NCBI GenBank assembly: GCA_947846985.1 | Contig: CANTUZ010000006.1 | Span: forward strand, 50,513,707 to 50,577,706 | Direction of reading: 5' to 3' | DNA length: 64,000 bases | Source of the DNA: Fratercula arctica | Taxonomy: Eukaryota > Chordata > Aves > Charadriiformes > Alcidae | Part shown: in pieces, positions 11,639 to 23,662 of the stretch | Layout: each line of letters starts with the position of its first letter | Numbering within the stretch: position 1 is the stretch's first letter | Made by a program: the position numbers and the translations under genes | Notes under the pieces: generated by a model | Seen by the model: the letters and a program-made list of their open reading frames with translations, nothing else | Told to the model about the DNA's origin: nothing | The model's database searches: none

Positions 11639-14450
11639 CTAGCTGGAGATCAAGAAGCAAAACCCTACAGCAATTCTTGTTTAAAGGAACCGATTGTTTG
11701 ATAGTCAAAATTTTATTTTACAGTATATTCTTCAGGCAGTGTGAGAAGCAGCTCTTTCACTTCTGAACCCACAGCAAAAGCCTGTGTCTCATCTCTCCTG
11801 TAATTGTCCATTCTTTTTATAAGATTTATTTTTGCCTGTGGCACTGAACTGAAAAAGTCACCCAGCTAAAATGTAGTTACTTCATTTCCAAGTAAAAACA
11901 ATAGTGTTTTCATGTCCATACTTATTATTATTCTGAGAATGTACTAATTTGTTACATCCAAGATGACGGTTAGTTTGGTCCATGAAAGGGGCACTGTGCC
12001 AGCGACTGCAGTTAAGTAAAAGGCCTCCTTTCATGGGAAGTGGTGGGACAGAAAGTGGCCCGCCGTGCGTGTGGGGACGGGGAGGCAGATTGCCAGCGGA
12101 GTCATCCTCGTACCGGGCTCTGAATGGAGCTAAAACTACGATTTCACTAAATGTCGGCGTGGGCAGCCAAATTTTCAAACCACTAGTGCCCTGAGGAGCA
12201 ACTGATAAATGTTTTATCCCTGCGGGCTGCAGTTGATGTTGCACAAGGATTTTGCATGTGCTCAATGAATTATCGTTCTTGGCATTAAGCTTAGATAATT
12301 GTCTACTTATATTGAGCCTGTAATAGCAAAATACAAGTGAAGAGGCATGTTTTACAAAGTAAAACTATGAAATAGGTTTAGCTATATTACTATGGATTTT
12401 TTTTTTTTGTTCTATCCTACTACATTTGAATGAGAATGAAGTATGATTCTATACCTTAATTCTGCTCAAACCAGGGTGGTCTCATAATTTTGTTTTACAT
12501 GCATGACATTGCTTAAGGTCATTAGTTGTAAATCTTAGTATAAAAAGACTGAAAATATATTCAGTACTTTGTAGTTACCGAATACATATTTAAAAGCCTC
12601 TATGAAAAGTCGGGACCTACATGGCAGATTTTCGGTTACTGAATGGTCAATTTAATGATGTAGATTAGCTGTATCTAAACAGTAAATGGAGATAGGCTGT
12701 TGCAAGGCTTTGATGAATCTCTCTGATGCATATCCCAGTTGATCAATTTTCTAATTTTAGAGATTAGCATTCTGCTTTTCAATCCTAATATGCCCTCTGG
12801 TTACATTCTGTTTGAAATTTAACTTAGATCAGGTATAACTTTATTTACATTTTTTTTACTGTTTTGCTGTAGCGAGTCTAACAAACAAATGGAATTTGAA
12901 TTTGGCCTTTCTCTTTTCAGTGACTAATGTAATGGTCTCATTTTTTCATTCATTTTTTCTTAGTGTTACCTGACTTCTAATTAATTATTTAAATCGCTAT
13001 TGTATATTTAAAAAGAGCCTTCCATATTGCTTTAAACGTTTTAAAGAAAAGTGCATTGCCTTGACAGATTTTGTTCGGCATAGTTAAATTCAACCCTTAA
13101 CAGTTTAGCAGCTCAAACTTTAATAGAGAAAAATTGCTTCTTTATCACACAGATAATTACTGCAATAGCTGCATATATTACTGTAATAGCTGGGCGTAGT
13201 ATGACCAACTTTATTACGTACATAAATTCTGTTCATGCAGTGTCTCTTGAGAATATGTACAGAGCTTTGTGTCTAAATATTAACAAATATTCAAATAATT
13301 TATTTAGGAAAAATCCTGTTTTGTTTTTAGTGTTCATGTTCCTGGAGCTGAAGCAGTTTCCGCAGAAGTGTGAATTAAATTGATATTATTTACTTTTTTT
13401 TTTTTACTTTTTCAACATGAAGGCTACTAATGTTAATCCACTTGATAAAACATCCTCTCAGACACATGCAAATCCAAGTAGGTTATCAAGTATACTATTA
13501 ATTTTGTCTTTACAAATGCAGGATCTTTAACAGACAGAATAATTAAATATTTGTAATAAAGCAGTTAACTCGAGCAGTTTATTGCTGTGATTTGCAAAAC
13601 TGCCTTGAACCGCTTTCTTTTCATTTCATTGATGGTGGAACAAACATTTCTTTAATAGGGCTCTGGCGCATTCTAATTTTGCTGCAAAAGCTTAGATAAG
13701 GATCAGGCCCCCTCTGAATCACTGCTCTGACCTCTGACATGGAAAGTGCCGAAGCGCTTTGGCAAAAGAAGAGTTAGTCATTCATTATTATGCACAGGAC
13801 TTTCCAGTTCTAAAGGGGCTCTGTGCTTTCTCTCAGATAGACTTTGTTTGTTGGAAATGAGAACTGTATTTTGGCAGTAAAGGCCAAGAACTGAAGCAAC
13901 TCTGCAGGCAGACTCATTATGACATAATCCTTCATTAATCCTTATTCTCTATTAATAGATCATGACAGAAGTTTTGCTTTGGTTGACCATCTTCACCAGT
14001 AAGCTATGAGAAAGCATTAATAGACAAAGGTCCAAACTCAGCTTTTAGGGCTATCATTTTATTTACAGTTTTAAGAGAGTGTGTATTATTATCTTGGAGA
14101 AGTTAGTATAAGAAGTGGTCTGTTTTCTTCAAGTGCAACCTAGCTATTTCTCTTAGAAATGTGATTTATCTGTTGGAAAATGGATGACTTGTATCACTCA
14201 CCTGGCAGATAAACAGACTGTAAAAATTCGGTGTTGATTGCAGACATGCTGCAGGAAAAATACAGGGATGCAAGACTCCATCCGTGGTGGGGGTGGCAGT
14301 GAAAAGGAAGGGGGCTGCAGGGCCGGAACGAAGTGGCACGTGAAATGAATGTGGCAAAATCTGACCAAGAGAAGGAAAATCTGATGTCTTTTTGTTTCAG
14401 AGAATGATCGGGAGACAAACTTGGAACATAACCGTGGAGTGTTTTGGAAT

Positions 14451-14477
14451 ATATTTTTGTAACAGTTACAAAAATAT
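14451..14477. repeat. Perfect palindrome, 13-bp arms, 1-nt centre
   Basis: ATATTTTTGTAAC (14451-14463) is followed by a single A and then its exact reverse complement (14465-14477). It can extrude as a hairpin but is too short for a microRNA precursor. It shows no G/C-rich stem followed by a T run, so no terminator role is claimed. Confidence 0.7.
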
Positions 14478-17400
14478 TAAAGTATTATTTATTATAAGAA
14501 AAAAATATTAGAAGTCAAGAATAGTGAGGTTTGTATTTTCCTGATGTCGCAATGTATGGTCCGTGGCCGTTCTCAAGCTCTCATAGACAGGCAGTGGTGA
14601 GGAACAACAAGTGGCAAGGAAAAATAAGTACATTAAATATTTTGGTGTATTGTTGACCGTTGACTAAGTTGCGCCTGGTTCTTGTTAGAGCTGGATCTGC
14701 TTGTGTTAGATCTTGACTGTGCCGTAGTGTATAGAACTTCCAGATGGGTTTGCTTCTCTGTGGAGATATTCCTGTAAGGCTGCTGCTGACAGAGTAGGCT
14801 GGTGGGTTTTGTTATACAAATTAGGCTTTGTAACATGTATTAATATTTTCAAATATAATTTGAATATAAGCCAAAAGGCAATTTCTGAAACAACTGTCTG
14901 TATTCTACAAAAGCCGTACTGCAGTATTTGTTCATTTAAACTGCAATGATCTGTGAGATTTTAGTCATTTAAAGGAGTAAACCAGACTACCTGCGTCGCC
15001 TTCTCTGAAATTAGATCATGGATTTTGTTACATCTTCTTATGCTTTTGTATCTCTTTGTTATGATACTTTCTCTGTAGTGTCAGTTTGGGGGAAAATGAT
15101 GTAGAAAATCCCAATGTTTTAGAGGTTGAAGTGGAGAAGATTTGGCTTTTTAACACAAAAAGCACATTGGATATTTGAGGCACTTCTGGGATGCAATGCC
15201 TAGAGGGACAGGTGAGAAAAACAAGTACACCTGAACGTATAATTATTAAGAAAAAATTGTATTTGCTCTGAGGAGCAGGACAATATTTTACGTCTGAAAT
15301 TCTCCATGTATAATTCTTTTGTGTAACTTCTTAGCATCCTGGCTTTTCTGTTCAGAAAGGTATGAAATAGGAATAAAATGTTAAATTTTTTCATAGGGAG
15401 GCTTCACAATTCAGGTAGAGGAGATAATACAATGTGGTTTACAATTTATGATTTTTATTGCTATTTAATGTAATACTTCACACGAACAGGAGCTCTGCAC
15501 TTGCTACATCCTGTGAGAAACTGTTGTCAAGTTTTTTTGCCTCTGCAAGTAGCATTTAGTAATTCAACTTTTCTGTTGAGAATTAATTTTGAATCTGATT
15601 TAGACATAACATGACCTTTCAGATACACAGGGGTAGAGAAGAAATGGGAAAACATAATTCAGAATTTCTAAGCTGTTTATGTTGTACTCTTGTTTTACAC
15701 TTCTTTGGGAGAATGCACAATAAAACTGACATCTGAGTGTAGTTTTACTCCTCTTGCTACTCTACCTCTACACGTCCGCACACATAAGTGTTGATAGCTT
15801 TGACACTCGCTGTGGTTACGTAGAGGTGTTCAAGTCCCGACTAAAGCTCACTGCTTCAGCACATTGGGGTTTGATAGTTGCTTTCTGCAGAAGAGGTTTG
15901 TGACAGTCGGCAGCCCTTTAATCTAGGCAAAAGGCATAACAGGATCCAAGGGACGGACACTAACACTGGCCATATTCAGTCTGAAACCGAGATACCAATT
16001 TTTAACGTTGAGACTAATTAGCCATTAGAGCGACTTACCTAGCAACAGGCCGGAATGTCTGTTGTACTAAACTCTAAAACTGAAACATTAGGTATTCAGA
16101 GAGGTGCTATGCCTCGAATGCAAGTAACAGGCTGGAAGAAATATGAGGTGACCTTTCCCCCTGCTCTGTGTTATATGTGGTTTTAAAATCAATTATTGGA
16201 TTTTCTGGAGTTCAATCATCATTCATAGTTTACTGTTATACTACTGTATATGATCCAGTTTCAATCCTCTCTGATTACCGAAGGTTCTGTGGTAAGCTGA
16301 GAGAAAAAGAATGATTCATCATGTTTTCAAGTGTTCAAAACTGGTGGCACCGTGCTGGCTTGTGGCACGAGCAAACTTATCCTGCGAGAACCTGAATTGC
16401 TGCTAGTGTCAGTAGATAGTGACACGGTATTGTCTTTTGTATTGGATGTCCTTCTTTTGGCGCTGAAATCATGTCTGGAAAAAGCCATTCTCATGTCTCC
16501 CGCTCTCCTTAGTAATTTCAGAAAATAAGTGGGGTTCAGCGCACCCAATCATCCATTTTCCTAATATGTCACATCTTAGTATTCAGCTTTTCGTTGGACA
16601 CCGTGGCAGGCTCGAGGATGTTAGATCACATCAGTGTATCATGGATTTCAATATATTTTTCTTAAGGTTAGAAAGAAGTTTTTCAGAAAATGAGGGTGGT
16701 GGCTATGATGGATTGCAAACTGAATGATACCATGACACTGAGAGAAAAACAATATTCTGGATTATATTCAGCAAGTTGTGAACCAGTTGTTCTGTGCTGC
16801 TTGTCACTGACAAGACTAAGGATAAGAAATAATACACTTAAATTACAGCAATAAGGATTCTTGGTTAGAAAGAAAGTGGATATTTCTAGCAGTTAGGATG
16901 GAAAGTCACTGAAATAGTTTATCTGGAGATTTATGAAGTCACCATCATTACAAGTTTTGTAACAGGTCAGGCAAATATCTGTCAGGAGTGGCATAATCAT
17001 AGATGATCCTGCTTTTGTCAGGGGACTTGAGGTTGGACAACAGGAGGGTGAAGAAAGTGTGAAGGCCAGACTAGTACTTAAGGTTTCTGCCAGCTATCCT
17101 CCCCTAAATAAAACAATGGTTTCTTCAGGTAACCCGTAATATCCACAGGATTCCAGGATTTTCTCTGGGCTGTCTCTCTGTATAAGTCAAAGAGGCAGCA
17201 TAAGCCGCAGGGGACCTTCTCTGTTCCACTTCCAGGAGAAAGTGAATTTGATGATCGAGGCAGTAGTTATGGGCACAGTTGTTGGGACTGCAGTTGGCCA
17301 GCTAACGTTGGCCACCACCTCAAATGAGGTGACAAGAAGCACCAAAAGCACTGACATCTGCCTAATCCCATTTTTTCTAGTAGTAACTATAAAAAAATAA

Positions 17401-20400
17401 ACAAGTCTGGCAGAGTAAGCGAGAAGGGAGCAAAACCACTTGTATAGCACGTGTTCTTTAGAAGGCTTGCAGTTTGGGATGACCTGTTATCAAGTTTATG
17501 AGAAGGTCGTCACTTCACAGACAAGGTATCATTAAAGTCGTAGGGGACTTCACTTTCACAGTCTCAGATGGTAGCCGAGACCAGTTTGCATGGCACTTCT
17601 AGAAGCAACTGAAGTGGCTCCCCCTTAGACATTAGCAGCAGTGGGCATGCAGTTCTCATTTTGCCTGCAACCGTTCACATTTTCCCAGGGAGTGGAAAAT
17701 GAACTTCTGTAGAACCTCCCATCTGAATTGGTGGAGTTTCTTGACTTCCAAACGAATGATGCGTTTCATACCCTGAACACATGGGTCTGTTATGGTAAGG
17801 AGTCCTCTCGCTTTGAGTATTGGAGCAAGAGGAGGTTTCTCATCTGAATCAGGAAAGAGGGTTTTCTTTTTCCAAATTCTGAAGAGAAAGGACCGTGGCA
17901 TTGCGGCTTGGATTTAATGAAATACAAGTTCGTTCATCCAGAAGCTGTTCAAGATGGCAATGTTGGTCATCAAAAACACCACCTGGACTTCAAAATATCT
18001 TTTTCTGCATCTTAGAAGAAGTAACTGATATTGTAGTAGTTTGGAATTGCTACCAGTTCAAAGACCTATAGATATTCATAGCAGAACAGTATACTTTGGG
18101 AAAAACAGTGCGTAAATACAATAAATGGGTACCAGTTCCCCTTCTAGAGTATCTGTCTGCTCATCCTTCCGAACAGCCGGACAGAAAGACTTAGGGACGC
18201 TTACCTTGTGTGTGTAAGCGGGAAACCATCACAAAACACTATTTCAGACTACGATGACTGCAAAACAGCTACTTCTGAAACTTAAAATAAAAGATCAAGG
18301 CCGGTTTTTTGTTTTCTATTTTTTGTTTATTTATTTTTTAATGTCAGTAAACAGCTGGACTGAAAATACCTATTCAGCCACTTCTTGATCTGTCTGTACT
18401 TTTTGATTGTTTGAAAAGGCAGATAATAATTGGCACATCTTATTTTGGATTCTTCATGCACAAGGTAGTTTCACTTCCCAGCAGCGCCGTGTGTTTCAGG
18501 CAGTCGCTCTGAAATGCTGTGGTTTATTCTGAGGTATTAGACACTGTCTGTAGACTCTGGTTTGAATATTATGTTCAATAAAAAAGTAATCAAGTGGATT
18601 AGGTGTTGCTTTGGGATCATCATACATAATATGTGCATTCAGTAGATCATTCAACTGTGAAAAAGAAGTTTATTACTCTGCAGTAGCTGGAGTGTTTCAA
18701 GGTGTAATGCACACAAAATTCCACAGCCTGCCCTCTAGGGTTTGGGATTGTTTTCTTTTGGGGGTTTTTGTTTGGTTTGGGGTTTTTTTAGTTTGGCGTA
18801 TCTGTAGCTTAATGACTGAAGGAAAACTCAAGCATGACAGATGTATTCGATCCTTTTTATGCCACTGTAGGAAGTATGAGTTCTGACAGAGAGTGTTTGC
18901 TCTGTTAATGCCACCAGGCCACGGTCACCTTTGCTTGGAGCTCAAGAAACACGATAGGGTGTGTATCTGGACTACAAAGCTCAAACTAGTTACTGTAGGT
19001 AAATTGTCCCGAACTTCACAGGACACGGGATTCCTAAGCCGCTTCTGATTGTGTTTCTGCACATGCCATAGCTGTAGGTGGCAGATCCCTGTCGTATGTA
19101 TCAAAGCAGTTTTCTATACGCTGCCCATCAGGGCCCAGCACCCTCGTGCATACTGGGCTCCTTAAAAAATGCATTGGTAAATGTGACAGTTAGTGCTGTT
19201 AAATACCATAAAAAGCATCACTTTCCAAGTGTAACTCTTCTATAATATCTTTGCACAGTTGCTTTTTGGGTTGGCTCTTCTGCTTGTGGCAATAGATGGA
19301 ATTATAGCTGTGTAAATATAGTAGAGAATGAAAGTATACATATAATTTCTAAGCTAACTGCCTATATATATGTATGTGACTGGGCGGCCGATCAATGAGC
19401 TGGTAGTTAATAGTCTGACGGCAGAAAGTAGAGGGTTATATATGTAGGAAGGGTTTTTTTTTGGCGCTAGAAGGAGTGATTCTGAATCATTTTAGGCTCT
19501 GGGGTTGTGTGAGTGCTCCAACACATGGAATATGGTGAATCTAAGTATTCAAAGGAAAGTGAATGGAAATTGCCATTTTTCATGACAGGAGAAGGACTTT
19601 GTTATGGCGCCAAGTAAAAAACAAATATCTGCGGATTGGTTCTAAAGATCTGCTAATAGCACTGAAACTTCTGGTGTCCCTGGGATGAATTTCAGATTCT
19701 CAAAGGAAACAGCCAGAAAAACAGAATAGAACAAAAGTAATTGAAAACATGTGATCCCAGGTCTTGTGCACAGATTTAATTAAGATCTCTACCTTCTAGT
19801 GCCTTTGCCAAGCAGTTTTTCAAAACCTTAGGCAAAATGGGTTGGCTAGTCCACATTTGGAGGCACAGACGTTAATTTTCATGCTACAGAGGGAATCCCT
19901 TTGTTCAGAACTATGTTACTTCAAACGAGTATTTCATTAGGGTGAATATTTATGTAAATTTTGGATATGCTCTGTGTACTGGAAAAACTCTTCCCCAAAA
20001 TACGCGGCGCATCAGTAATGAGTTGTTGTTGTTATTTTTTTTTTCCCTCTGCCTTGTACCATTCTTAGAGATGTAAAGCAACGCATCTTACATTTCCTCC
20101 CCTTTTTGCACGTAGAATAGAAATTACAGCTACAGCGTAACTTGTTTTGCCTGTGGATCAATGCCAGAAAGCAGTTTTGAAGGTGTTTTAAAATGAAGAC
20201 ATCTGGCAGCTGGCGTACTTACAATTCATTTGCCAAAGACAAGTTGCATGCTGTTGGAATTTTCAATTGAAGGTCACGCACCAGGTAAAAATCAGTCAGG
20301 TGGAGCTCGTGTGTGGTGAACCCACACACTTGAAGAATTGTTGGCTCGGGGATATGTGGGTGGGCTAAACTGTGAAGTGCGTTTGTCTAATTTTTCCTCT

Positions 20401-20509
20401 TTAAAATGTGAAACTCAAAGCTAAAAAGAGGTCAGTAAAGCTGACAAGAAATCACAAGGCTATGATGTTTCAGTGGAACCACCAGCAATTAGTTTGAGCA
20501 GAGGGTGCC

Positions 20510-20536
20510 AAAAAAAAAAAAAAAAAAAAAAAAAAA
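20510..20536 (+). repeat. Poly-A run, 27 bp
   Basis: An uninterrupted run of 27 A. The sequence upstream was checked as a possible retrocopy body and shows no protein-like frame or transposon signature. No flanking target-site duplication is obvious. Confidence 0.85.
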
Positions 20537-23500
20537 GAAAGGAAAGCTGAATAACAGAATCTGACATAGTGTTGGACAAACACTCTGCTGTCAACTGAGT
20601 GGTCACACAGTTTTTGCTCTCATTTTTTCAGTAAGAAATAGCCTAAAGGATTATTTGTACACAGCTTTCTACTGACAGTGAATTAGTGACAGTGTGTCAT
20701 TGTGCATTCAGTTATTCAGTGACAGCTCTGAGACTAAACTATTTACATTAATTGATGTTTAATGGTATTAATGCACTATGTTTTACCATTATAAACTTTC
20801 TCTCCATCAGTATGGTTACTTACTAAGATCCTAATATTTCTAAGTCAAGGGATCTGCACCCAGAATGGCTTTACATATGTTTACATGACAAATGCATGTC
20901 CTCTTTGTGTGATGTGAGGAAATACTGTTCAGTTTTTCTGCTGCGAAAATAAAAGCACGAGGCCTGAATTCTTCTCTCACTTAAGCATGTTTTACGTAAA
21001 AGAAGCTCCTTTTGCTTTAATAGATATACTTATGGCTTAAATTCATTGTAAAAAAAGAGGATACAGGTATGCTGCAAAAGCGTAAATGTAGCAGGTTTTC
21101 TGTGTTTCGCTAGATGAAAGTTTTAACGTGGCATTTTAGAATGTTTTGCATTCAGAACTTTGTTGGATATACATAAGCCGATAAATGAGCTAATTCCTTG
21201 TGAAAACAGTTTGGACAGTGTTGGGTTTGCTGAAGTATGAGACTAAGAAAAACTGTATTCTGTGCTGTTTCTGAGAAGGGAAGTTCAGAAATTACTTGAG
21301 CAACGTTATTCACTGGGTAAGATCAATGCTCCTCGTCAGGCGGTGGAGAGTATCGGTGGTTTCTTCTGCTTTGTAAGTACATAAAAAGTTACTTTTGTCA
21401 TATTTTCCCCAAAGCTCTTTGGCAGAGGGACCAGGGTTCCCAATTATTCCCTGTAGGTCTTTCTTCTGAAGCCCGGCCCCTAAAGTCCTGGGCTGACTGA
21501 GAAGATATTGTTCAGACTGTGACCTTTCCGCACATCTCGGGCAAGGAGTGGGAGAAATAAGGAATGCCTGATCACAGTATGCAGTGCAGGCACGTGGACT
21601 TTTCTGCTTTTAAGGGAGTTATTTGCAACCGTTTGATTGCACTGCAGTGAGGACTATTGGCTAAAACACTGAAGGATTCACTGGAGACAGAAGCCCCCAA
21701 ATCCCACTAGAATGTTATTTATGGCAACAAAAAGTTTAGAGGTAAATGCTTTTCTTTAAGCAATTTGTTGTCAATGGAGAGTAAAATTACATGAAAAAAA
21801 CCTCAATTAACATATTTATTTAAAACCCCTTAAATCTGATTTCTTACTAGGTAAAAGTCAAGCTATACCCCTGCTCTTTCTTCCATTGAATGGTAAGCAG
21901 CCCCTCTGGTGCTCAGATTTTGGACAGTTGGACTTTACAACAGGCCCTACAAATTCTCCTGCCACGTCCTTGTGCAGCTTGCAGGTCAACACTAGCATAA
22001 CGCGGTTGAAGCCTTGAGCGTTACTGTAAAAGAAATCATTGATAATTGCTAATATGAATTGTTTTGAACCAAAGACTTTGACTCGTGTCAGAATTCGGTG
22101 TACAAAAAAAAGGTGAAACTCTTTCACTTCTTGAGAGGTGCTACGTAAATTGTGTAAATGTAACATAGTGTAAAACACTGGATAATTTTTTTGCTTCAGG
22201 TAAGAGGGAACACAGAGTCTGAAGATGAAATATGAAACTGCTTTGAGATGAGGATCTAGAGAAAATGCTGATGATTTGTCACAACTGTTCATCATTGCGC
22301 TAAACCTGTTTTGTTTTCCTGCTCAAATTCCTGACAGATAATGGCAATCTGACATTCTTACTGTTTTCATTTTACTGCAAGAAAGATCTACAGATAAGGG
22401 GCTGAAACCAAGTAGTGTTATTACATTGCAAGGCTCTTAGTCTCTTAAGATTGATTTCTTGGGTAACATAAGCTGTTTCTACTCCAGTCATGTGAATGTT
22501 TTGAAGTTATTCTTGCTCAGTGTGAAATTCCGTCACTGGTTGAAAGGAGCCCATGGTTGCCCTGCGCAACTGTCTCCAGGCATATGAAATCGTGTACTTT
22601 GCCCCTGTAGGCGAGCCAGGGGGAATTATAAATATCGTGTGGGACATCTTCAAAGTAACATACCTAAGGAAGTGTTCTGATTTGTTTCTAAATAAAAGAT
22701 TTTGTTAGTTCACCTGAGGCTGTTGGGTGGCTGCGGGAAAGAAAAGCGTCTTTTTCTTTATTTTTATGTATGTTATGATGCTTGCCGGCCTTATGCTTGA
22801 GTGTGGCAAGACATGCGTGCCTTTTTGACTCTGAGATTCACTATTACACTGCTTTGTATTTTATTTTGGAACCCTGACCCTGTTGCAATAGGATATGATT
22901 CAGGTCTCGGAGAATTTTATAGATTTTACAACAGCGCTCCAAAGGGCTTCAGCCATAGCTGCTTGAGCCTAGCATTTGCTTTTATTTAATAACAAACTTG
23001 GTACTCTACGTGATCGTGTCCCAAGTCTGTTACAGTAATGTCTTTCCTCATTGTTTCTCATGAGAGATTCCCTGAGCCACGCTGCTACTAGATCTTGCTT
23101 TTGCTGACAAATGACCAGCATGAAAACTCTTGATTCTGAGGATGGCTTCCCCTTGGGTGCCAGTCGATCCAAACCTAAACCTCCCAGAATAGCTTTAAAA
23201 GCTCTGTGCAGGGGAGATTCTACTTCAAGTGGTGTATCCATGAGGAGCGTTTTCATGACTGATTTCTGAAGCTTTAGGGATGAGGATCCTGCCCTCATGC
23301 CTGTGCTCTGATTACGCGGAATGGGTAGCTGTAAATTCAGTGTTTTAGCGAAGCCTTTCCTTGGCGTAATGATGTATTTGGTTTAGTTATTGTTTCTGTT
23401 AATTCTAATGCCCCCTGCTGCTGAGGAAATGGTGTGTGCTTTATAAATGGAATTATAAATATGTTAAAGGATACAAATTCTACTCTTTTATGAATACAAG

Positions 23501-23619
23501 TGGGTATTTGGGAAGTAAGAAGTAATGCTATATGAGAATTCAATAACATCTTCTGGACAAAATAGATCCACATACTGAAAAGAGTAAGAAATAACTGCAA
23601 CCACATAATTACTGTGAGA

Positions 23620-23662
23620 ATGTATGTATACACATGCATATGTGTGTGTGTATATGTATATG
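23620..23662. repeat. Compound TG/TA microsatellite
   Basis: Alternating purine-pyrimidine sequence with 'tgtgtgtgtg' flanked by 'tatgtata' units. It is a short and interrupted simple repeat. Confidence 0.7.

Larger units (their letters stand above)
8991..20509. other. AT-rich non-coding stretch
   Basis: No convincing gene. It holds the TCTA microsatellite and the 13-bp-arm palindrome listed separately, plus an ATGCAAAT octamer at 13466-13473. The segment 17170-17930 has balanced composition and short open frames on both strands, but nothing recognisable. A weak CR1-like match near 17005-17045 is too degraded to call. Confidence 0.6.

Noticed and set aside
17005..17045. Weak resemblance to a CR1 3' end ('gatcctgcttttgtcagggg' then 'ggttggac')
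   Set aside because: Too short and diverged, and no terminal ATTCTATG repeats follow. A repeat-library search would be needed.
20510..20536. Poly-A run as the tail of a processed pseudogene
   Set aside because: No protein-like frame upstream and no target-site duplication visible. Most likely a simple A expansion.
21858..22295. 145-codon minus-strand frame beginning with two ATG codons
   Set aside because: No match I recognise to CR1 reverse transcriptase, retroviral or host families. The length is within chance expectation.
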